This document shows positions 1-4,085 of a stretch of DNA of 7,318 bases, in pieces. The position numbers and the translations under genes are program-made. Every line of letters starts with the position of its first letter. Position 1 is the first letter of the stretch. The notes under the pieces were generated by a model, which was not told where the DNA came from, searched no databases, and saw only the letters and a program-made list of their open reading frames with translations. This DNA is from an uncultured Rhodospirillales bacterium (GTDB lineage Bacteria > Pseudomonadota > Alphaproteobacteria > Rhodospirillales > Defluviicoccaceae). The DNA lies in assembly GCA_937127205.1 (NCBI GenBank), contig CAKZLS010000373.1, positions 1-7,318 on the forward strand, read 5' to 3'.

Positions 1-2
1 CG

Positions 3-683
3 TTGCGTGACGAGGACCGCCAAGCGGTGTTGTTCGACATGGGGGTTGGCGCGCCGCACATTGATTTTTGCGTCCGCGCGGCCGAACCGGAGCTCGTCGA
101 CATGTTGCGACGGTGTACGGGACAAAGCATTTTTACCAAGGATAGCGCCGCCATGGCGGCCATCAAGGCTCATAGTCCGCACCGTGTGTGCCTGTCCAAT
201 CTTGGACGGGTGGAGGTGTATAACGGGATCCCGGGCAACGAACCCGGCGCCGCGTCTCCGGCGGGGCCGCACACTCACTTGCTGCCAAAACTGCTGAAGG
301 CCGGGCAGACGCACTCGGCCAACACGCCGGCTCCGGACGGATGGGTTCCCGCCTTCGATCTGCATCCCAGAAGCTGTTTCAGCGATCGTATGGGCCGGCC
401 CCGCGCTTTCGACCGTGCCGCCTTCGAGGCGTTCCAGGATGTGGTCCAAGCTTTCGGACCATCCGGATACACCGCTGAAAAGACGCGGATCCGCGATGCG
501 GTTTACGCCGGTCTGGATCCATCGGCCTACAAACCAGCGGACACCCGGACCAACCGGCGCGCGTCGCGCGTGGCATTGCGCCAGATGCTGCAGACCGAAC
601 ACGAGCGCGGCACTATTGAAAACTGGCTGGGCGTTTTCGAACCGGCTCGCGATTCCGGCGACGCACACGCGGACGGTCACTGA
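3..683 (+). CDS. Conserved-looking protein of unknown function, probably 5'-truncated by the window edge
   Basis: I do not recognise a named family. The frame is open to the left edge; the first readable codon that could start is a TTG at base 3, with no room to see a ribosome binding site, so the gene most likely begins upstream. About 226 residues are visible. Landmarks are VLFDMGVGAPHIDFC (about residues 9-23), MAAIKAHSPHRV (51-62), LGRVEVYNGIP (67-77), a His pair in GPHTHLLPKLL (88-98) followed by a third His at 104, and an aromatic DGWVP at 112-116. The C-terminal third is charged and probably helical. There is no signal peptide or membrane segment in the visible part, so a cytoplasmic location is likely. 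It precedes a second unknown gene and cbiZ on the same strand after a 51-bp gap, which suggests, but does not show, a role in corrinoid metabolism. The clustered histidines could bind metal, but this is inference. Confidence 0.75.
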   Translation: MRDEDRQAVLFDMGVGAPHIDFCVRAAEPELVDMLRRCTGQSIFTKDSAAMAAIKAHSPHRVCLSNLGRVEVYNGIPGNEPGAASPAGPHTHLLPKLLKAGQTHSANTPAPDGWVPAFDLHPRSCFSDRMGRPRAFDRAAFEAFQDVVQAFGPSGYTAEKTRIRDAVYAGLDPSAYKPADTRTNRRASRVALRQMLQTEHERGTIENWLGVFEPARDSGDAHADGH

Positions 684-734
684 AAGCTTTACAATCAGCG
701 TCGCACCTGTCCAGGCAAAGTAAGGGGAGGCGAG

Positions 735-1298
735 GTGGAGCCAGAGATTGTCATTTCTCCAACGGGCGGCAAGACCGAGGTCTGGACGCTCTCGACCGAC
801 GAAGGCGATCTGCATACGCTGCTCGAAGACATTTTCCGCAATCACTGGAAGCCGATCGTCTTCGGACCACTGATCCAGGGCGCCGCTTATGAGTTTCGCT
901 GTCCGCGCGAACCCAAGAGCATCGATCTGCTCGACGGTTACCTGACCGTCCACTTCGGCGGCACCCACTTCCATCTGTGCATCGGCGAAAACAAGGGCAG
1001 CGAGAGCAACCCCACATTGATGGAGCTTCGCGCCCATCGCCGCCCGTCGCGCGCGGAGATCTTCCGGGGCCTGGATGGCAAGGACCGTCCGGTGACCTGG
1101 GGTTTTCGTATGTTCAACGGCAAGGACGAGCCGCAGATCACCATCTTTTTCCCAAACCCGTTCCTGACCAATGAGGACGGTATCGCCGACGAGCCCGACT
1201 GGTCGCGCCTCGCCACATGGGAAGACATCGCCCGGCGGTACCTCGACCGTGAACCGGACCCACGGGATCGACTGGGAACGGGATTTGGCCATTCGTAA
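735..1298 (+). CDS. Conserved-looking 187-residue protein with an H-x4-H-x-H motif, function unknown
   Basis: The start is a GTG, chosen because a strong AAGGGGAGG Shine-Dalgarno (722-730) lies just before it. The protein is soluble-looking, with no signal peptide or membrane helix. The most distinctive segment is VHFGGTHFHLCIG (residues 72-84), with histidines at 73, 78 and 80 and Cys82. It is followed by ELRAHRRPSRAEIFRGLDG (97-115), a WGFRMFNG segment (122-129) and QITIFFPNPFL (134-144). The alternating short hydrophobic strands suggest a compact beta-rich fold, and the His cluster could hold a metal or contact a cofactor. Both ideas are inference. The stop codon overlaps the cbiZ start by one base (TAATG), so the two are very probably translationally coupled, which ties this protein to corrinoid salvage. 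I cannot name its family and assign no function. Confidence 0.85.
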   Translation: MEPEIVISPTGGKTEVWTLSTDEGDLHTLLEDIFRNHWKPIVFGPLIQGAAYEFRCPREPKSIDLLDGYLTVHFGGTHFHLCIGENKGSESNPTLMELRAHRRPSRAEIFRGLDGKDRPVTWGFRMFNGKDEPQITIFFPNPFLTNEDGIADEPDWSRLATWEDIARRYLDREPDPRDRLGTGFGHS

Positions 1299-2029
1299 TG
1301 ATGCGGGGTGACACGCGCTGGAAGCCGACGACAGCGTTCTCCATTGATTGCGACCCTCCCTGGCTATCGGTGCGCTTCCGTGAACGGCAGCAGGTCCTGA
1401 GCTGGGCCGTCCATCGGCCCGGGTTGCAGGTTGCGGAGCGGGTGGTTTGGCTGCAGGTGAAGAACGCCGACCTCCCGCCCAGCGTCGATCCCAGAGATTT
1501 GCTTCACTCCCGTATGCAAGAGCGCGGCTTCGGCGACGCCATCGGCCTGATGACTTCCGGTTCCCTGGAACATCATGAAAGCGGTAGCGTCGTTCGGGAC
1601 GCCGTTCGGGCCACGTGCCTGATGACGCTCGGCCTCTCCAATGCCGAACGGATCGGCAAGCGTCGATCGCTAGGCGTCTTCGATCGCGCGGACGCGGCGG
1701 CCGTCGGCACCATCAACGCGCTTTGCCACGTCTCCGCGCCGCTGAGTGAGCCGGCTATGCTGGAAGCGTTGTCGGTTGCCACCCAGGCCCGGACCACGGC
1801 CATCCTCGCGCAATCGTACGAGAATGTACCGGGAGCGGGGCCGGTCACCGGAACCGGCACCGATTGCATTGTGATCGCTTGTCCCAACGCGGGTGCCGGG
1901 GAAAAATACGCGGGACTGCACACGGCGGTGGGTGAAGCGCTCGGCGCCGCCGTTCTCGAGGTAACCGGCAAGGCGATGCGCGGCTGGCTTGCGCGAAACC
2001 ATTGCCCATCGCCCGCCAAACCGGAATAG
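1298..2029 (+). CDS. cbiZ: Adenosylcobinamide amidohydrolase CbiZ
   Basis: CbiZ hydrolyses the amide bond joining the aminopropanol side chain to adenosylcobinamide, giving adenosylcobyric acid, which the late cobalamin pathway can use. In Rhodobacter sphaeroides the family also acts on adenosyl-pseudocobalamin and so remodels foreign corrinoids. The 243-residue protein is of normal length for the bacterial enzyme and looks cytoplasmic. Family signatures seen here are VGTINAL (136-142), the PLSEPAMLEA helix (148-157), an ATQARTTAI segment (161-169), the glycine/threonine-rich TGTGTDCIVIACP (184-196) and KYAGLHTAVGEA (203-214). ATG at 1298 overlaps the previous stop as TAATG, and a second ATG follows immediately at 1301; either could start translation. 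The next gene begins 9 bases downstream. Identification rests on motif recognition and is firm; the substrate preference cannot be read from the sequence. Confidence 0.93.
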   Translation: MMRGDTRWKPTTAFSIDCDPPWLSVRFRERQQVLSWAVHRPGLQVAERVVWLQVKNADLPPSVDPRDLLHSRMQERGFGDAIGLMTSGSLEHHESGSVVRDAVRATCLMTLGLSNAERIGKRRSLGVFDRADAAAVGTINALCHVSAPLSEPAMLEALSVATQARTTAILAQSYENVPGAGPVTGTGTDCIVIACPNAGAGEKYAGLHTAVGEALGAAVLEVTGKAMRGWLARNHCPSPAKPE

Positions 2030-2038
2030 GAACCCGTC

Positions 2039-2845
2039 ATGGCCCCTCCGAGCCGTATCGTCTGCCTGACCGAGGAAACCGTGGAGACCCTCTACCTGCT
2101 CGGCGAGGACGCGCGCATTGTCGGTGTCACCGGGTACGCCGTCAGGCCGGCCCGGGTTCGTCGCGAGAAACCGCGCATCGGCGCCTTTACGTCCGCAAAC
2201 ATCGAGAAAATCGTGGCGCTGGAGCCCGATCTTGTTTTGACCTTTTCCGACCTTCAGGCGGACATTGCGGCGGAACTGATCCGTGCGGGCATCGATGTTC
2301 ACGCCTTCAATCAGCGCAGCGTGGAGGGCGTGTTCGCCATGATCGAAACCGTGGGAGCGCTCTGCGGCGCCGGCGATCGCGCCGACGCGCTTGTGCAGCG
2401 ATTGCGCGACAACCTGGAGCAAACGCGGGCGCGGGCGTCTGAGCTTGCGTACCGGCCTCGGGTGTTCTTCGAAGAATGGGACGATCCGCTCATCACCGGG
2501 ATCCGCTGGGTCGCCGAGTTGATCGACATCGCCGGCGGGATCGACATTTTTCCTGAAAACGCCGTGGCTCAGGCGGCGCCGGACAGGATCGTCTCCGCCG
2601 ACGAAGTGGCGAAGCGAGCGCCGGATATCATCATCGGCTCATGGTGCGGAAAAAAGTTCGTCCCGGCGCGGGTGAGGGACCGTCCGGGGTTTGACGGTGT
2701 GCCCGCCGTTCGGTCCGGCCAACTCCATGAAATCAAGTCGCCGATCATATTGCAACCGGGGCCCGCCGCGCTTACGGACGGCTTGGCGGCGATCGAGACA
2801 ATCATTCATCAATGGGCGCCGCAAACGCTGGACATTGAGCGTTAA
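2039..2845 (+). CDS. BtuF-like corrinoid-binding protein lacking a signal peptide
   Basis: The 268-residue protein has the two-lobed helical-backbone fold of class III ABC binding proteins (the BtuF/FepB group): RIVCLTEETVETLYLLG (6-22) at the start of lobe 1, the ALEPDLVLTFSDLQ strand and turn (60-73), a long linking helix around 97-138, then FFEEWDDPLITGIRWV (143-158), DIIIGSWCGKK (196-206) and a C-terminal LQPGPAALTDGLAAI helix (238-252). The N-terminus MAPPSRIV runs straight into the first strand with no charged region or hydrophobic helix, so it should stay in the cytoplasm. The start is supported by AGGA seven bases upstream and by the short gap after cbiZ. A cytoplasmic binding protein next to CbiZ could hold or hand over corrinoids, or belong to an importer with another route. 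True btuF of this locus is the exported protein at 6170-7102. The family assignment is strong; ligand and role are inferred. Confidence 0.88.
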   Translation: MAPPSRIVCLTEETVETLYLLGEDARIVGVTGYAVRPARVRREKPRIGAFTSANIEKIVALEPDLVLTFSDLQADIAAELIRAGIDVHAFNQRSVEGVFAMIETVGALCGAGDRADALVQRLRDNLEQTRARASELAYRPRVFFEEWDDPLITGIRWVAELIDIAGGIDIFPENAVAQAAPDRIVSADEVAKRAPDIIIGSWCGKKFVPARVRDRPGFDGVPAVRSGQLHEIKSPIILQPGPAALTDGLAAIETIIHQWAPQTLDIER

Positions 2846-2862
2846 GCATTTCTGCTGCTAAC
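2841..2862. terminator. Possible weak bidirectional hairpin between convergent genes
   Basis: GTT plus AGCA (2841-2843, 2845-2848) can pair with TGCT plus AAC (2856-2862), with one bulged A and a 7-base loop. The hairpin spans both stop codons of the convergent genes, which are only 12 bp apart. It is short, AT-containing and has no clear T-tract on either strand, so it may not terminate transcription. It is reported because it is the only structure seen in the gap. Confidence 0.22.
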
Positions 2863-3406
2863 TGTCGGTGTCGGACGGCGCAGGACGGATCACGGTCGGG
2901 CCAAGCGCCTCGACGACCTGCCGGGCGTCATATGCGCGCGCATTGTCAGCGGGTCGTTCCCCCGATTTCAGCATGATGACCGCAAACGCCTCATACCGCG
3001 TGATGGGGCGGCTTCTCGCGGTATAGGTTCCCACCCCCAGCGTGCGGTAGGAATAGGGAAACGGGGCAAAGCCGCCAGGGTATAGCGCCGTGGCATTGGT
3101 GCGGTAGGCGGTATCGACTTCGGTCGTCTGGTCCACGACTTCAAACCAATCTTGTCCGTTGTCCAAAGTCACTTCGGCCGCGCGATACAGCAAATAGTTT
3201 TCCACGGTGGGGCGTGGCGTCACGGAATTGCCGGCAAACCAGACCCGATATCGGTCTTGCTCGAGCTTCTGGTCGCCATATCCCATGCCGTCGGTGATCG
3301 GCTCATAGGGTGTTGGTGCGGCGCAGCCGCCCGCAACCAGCACCAGAGCCACCGTCACCATCCGAAGCATTCCCACCATCGCGCCACCAAGCCTTTCCGT
3401 TTCCAT
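2858..3406 (-). CDS. CC0125/CC1285-type outer-membrane lipoprotein
   Basis: This is a 182-residue predicted lipoprotein, function unknown. With the start at 3406 the N-terminus carries a hydrophobic segment (MLRMVTVALVLVAGGC) ending in a lipobox cysteine at residue 28. The -3 residue is Ala rather than the usual Leu, so the lipobox is slightly degenerate. After cleavage the protein would be lipid-anchored; the +2 residue is Ala, not Asp, which favours sorting to the outer membrane. The mature part shows the family pattern RYRVWFAGNSVTPRPTVENY followed by LLYRAAEVTL and DWFEVVDQTTE. The frame stays open to an ATG at 3562, but I chose 3406 because GGAGAAAG lies about 6 bases upstream; an ATG at 3379 would give a more typical short signal and cannot be excluded. 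It is convergent with the left cobalamin unit and divergent from the right one, with no evident link to B12. Confidence 0.82.
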   Translation of the reverse strand: METERLGGAMVGMLRMVTVALVLVAGGCAAPTPYEPITDGMGYGDQKLEQDRYRVWFAGNSVTPRPTVENYLLYRAAEVTLDNGQDWFEVVDQTTEVDTAYRTNATALYPGGFAPFPYSYRTLGVGTYTARSRPITRYEAFAVIMLKSGERPADNARAYDARQVVEALGPTVIRPAPSDTDS

Positions 3407-3546
3407 ACGTCGCTTTCTCCACATGGTATACGATCCGGCATTGCTTTCCAGATCGTAAACGGTGCCCGCACCATCGGTGGGCTTCCGGTCATTCCAAACG
3501 CAGGGCTGCCATGCATTTTGTGCGGGAATCAATTGTGGATAAATCT
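3407..3546. other. Upstream region of the lipoprotein gene
   Basis: This gap between the divergent lipoprotein gene and the riboswitch promoter holds no convincing gene. The minus-strand frame is open through most of it, but the sequence lacks a ribosome binding site and reads as a non-conserved-looking extension (beginning MQHAVKIYPQ). It contains a notable inverted repeat (3426-3460), listed separately. I could not identify a clear -35/-10 pair for the minus-strand gene. Confidence 0.5.
3426..3460. repeat. Inverted repeat, 10-bp arms, upstream of the lipoprotein gene
   Basis: The arms are GTATACGATC (3426-3435) and GATCGTAAAC (3451-3460); they are reverse complements at 9 of 10 positions, separated by 15 bases. 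The repeat ends 20 bases upstream of the chosen start of the minus-strand lipoprotein gene. It could form a hairpin in the 5' untranslated region, or be an operator for a dimeric regulator. Confidence 0.55.
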
Positions 3547-3576
3547 TGACGGCATGCTGCAAGTGCGTACCATATC
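3547..3576 (+). promoter_or_regulatory. Putative sigma-70 promoter of the btuB transcript
   Basis: TTGACG at 3547-3552 matches the -35 consensus at 5 of 6 positions. A -10 element follows as TACCAT (3569-3574, 16-base spacer) or CCATAT (3571-3576, 18-base spacer; close to the CTATAT seen in alphaproteobacteria). Transcription would start near 3582, just at the 5' strand of the riboswitch P1 helix (3583). That fit supports the call. It is based on consensus matching only. Confidence 0.5.
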
Positions 3577-3582
3577 GCTACG

Positions 3583-3761
3583 GCAATGGTTCTCTAAGTA
3601 GAAAGAGAGTCAACAGGGAACACGGTGCGGCGTACCCAACAGGGACCAAATCCGTGACTGCCCCCGCAACTGTGAGCGGCGAGCCCCTATCCGACGAACG
3701 CCACTGGGAAACCGGGAAGGCAGGATAGACGGCAAGGACCCGCGAGTCAGGAGACCTGCCA
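3583..3761 (+). ncRNA. Cobalamin riboswitch aptamer (B12 element)
   Basis: The conserved core of the adenosylcobalamin-type aptamer is present in order: AACAGGGAACACGGTG (3613-3628), CCGTGACTGCCCCCGCAAC (3652-3670) running into TGTGAGCGGC (3671-3680), the B12 box GCCACTG (3700-3706), CGGGAAGGC (3713-3721), GAGTCAGGAGACCTGCC (3744-3760). P1 can be drawn as GGCA (3583-3586) and GGT (3589-3591) pairing with ACC and TGCC (3754-3760), with an AT bulge. Such elements switch downstream expression off when cobalamin is plentiful. Here it precedes btuB-btuF-btuC, the expected target. Aptamer ends are approximate; ligand subtype (adenosyl- or aquo-cobalamin) was not determined. Confidence 0.96.
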
Positions 3762-3848
3762 TCGCCGGCGTCGCCCTGCTTATGATCGGGCGGATCATGG
3801 GCGCGGACCTCCGAAGCGGTGACGCAGAAGCAATGCGGTTTGCTGTGG

Positions 3849-3875
3849 TGAGGTCTCGGAGTGACTCAATTTTTT
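3849..3875 (+). terminator. Candidate riboswitch-controlled intrinsic terminator
   Basis: TGA-G-GTC (3849-3855) can pair with GAC-TCA (3863-3868), a 6-bp stem with one bulged G and a 7-base loop, followed after one A by T6 (3870-3875). The stem is short and only half GC, so it is weak. What raises interest is that its 5' arm lies in AGGTCTC (3851-3857), which is perfectly complementary over 7 bases to GAGACCT (3751-3757) in the 3' strand of the aptamer, giving a possible antiterminator alternative. Confidence 0.35.
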
Positions 3876-4008
3876 CGATCCATGACCGGAGTGGTGCAGG
3901 GCCTGTTCTAGGCCCTCTCGGTCGCGTGTCCGGGTTCGAGTTCCCAATCCAGCAGACCAGCGAAATCCGCGCGGAAGGATAGCTCCGTCTGCGAACGAGA
4001 AAAGATGT

Positions 4009-4047
4009 GGGAGAGCCCGGCTTCTTGGCGGAACCCCAGGCTCTCCC
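4009..4047 (+). repeat. Inverted repeat just upstream of the btuB ribosome binding site
   Basis: GGGAGAGCC (4009-4017) and GGCTCTCCC (4039-4047) form a perfect 9-bp stem with a 21-base loop, extendable outward by G-T wobble pairs. It ends 28 bases before GAGG (4076-4079). No T-tract follows, so it is not a standard intrinsic terminator. It may act in translation control or in mRNA stability. Confidence 0.6.
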
Positions 4048-4085
4048 GTGAACAGTTGGAACCATTCACACAGACGAGGTCTGTA

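Larger units (their letters stand above)
3762..4085 (+). other. Long structured 5' leader between riboswitch and btuB
   Basis: About 320 nt separate the aptamer from the btuB start. No gene is convincing here. Structures visible: ATGATC/GATCAT (3782-3787 with 3793-3798, 5-base loop), a terminator-like hairpin with T6 (3849-3875), AGGGCCT/AGGCCCT (3898-3904 with 3910-3916, 5-base loop), and GGGAGAGCC/GGCTCTCCC (4009-4017 with 4039-4047). The btuB Shine-Dalgarno GAGG is at 4076-4079. The leader is much longer than an expression platform needs. It may hold a transcriptional switch, an added regulatory layer, or simply sequence debris. Confidence 0.6.

Noticed and set aside
1670..2422. A 250-codon minus-strand open frame across cbiZ and the following gene
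   Set aside because: It is a codon-bias shadow of two confidently identified plus-strand genes, spanning their junction, and its translation is low-complexity, Arg/Gly/Asp-rich and unlike any family.
3407..3562. N-terminal extension of the lipoprotein from ATG 3562
   Set aside because: A lipoprotein signal with its cysteine 80 residues in would be abnormal, and the better ribosome binding site sits before ATG 3406. The extension also lies close against the riboswitch promoter.
3898..3916. AGGGCCT/AGGCCCT hairpin as an intrinsic terminator
   Set aside because: The stem is good but no T-tract follows, so it is described only as part of the leader structure.
3929..3950. A GGGTTCGAGTTCCC segment that resembles a tRNA T-arm
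   Set aside because: The stem around the T-loop does not pair properly over five bases, and no acceptor, D-arm or anticodon arm can be drawn upstream.
3782..3982. A 66-codon plus-strand open frame in the leader, just after the riboswitch, possible leader peptide
   Set aside because: There is no ribosome binding site before its ATG, the start codon lies in a small hairpin, and the protein resembles nothing known. It may be a chance frame in GC-rich sequence.
4005..4085. Upstream start for btuB at ATG 4005
   Set aside because: The extra 27 residues disrupt the signal peptide layout, the upstream sequence has only a poor ribosome binding site, and the strong hairpin would fall in the coding region. 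ATG 4086 has GAGG at good spacing.
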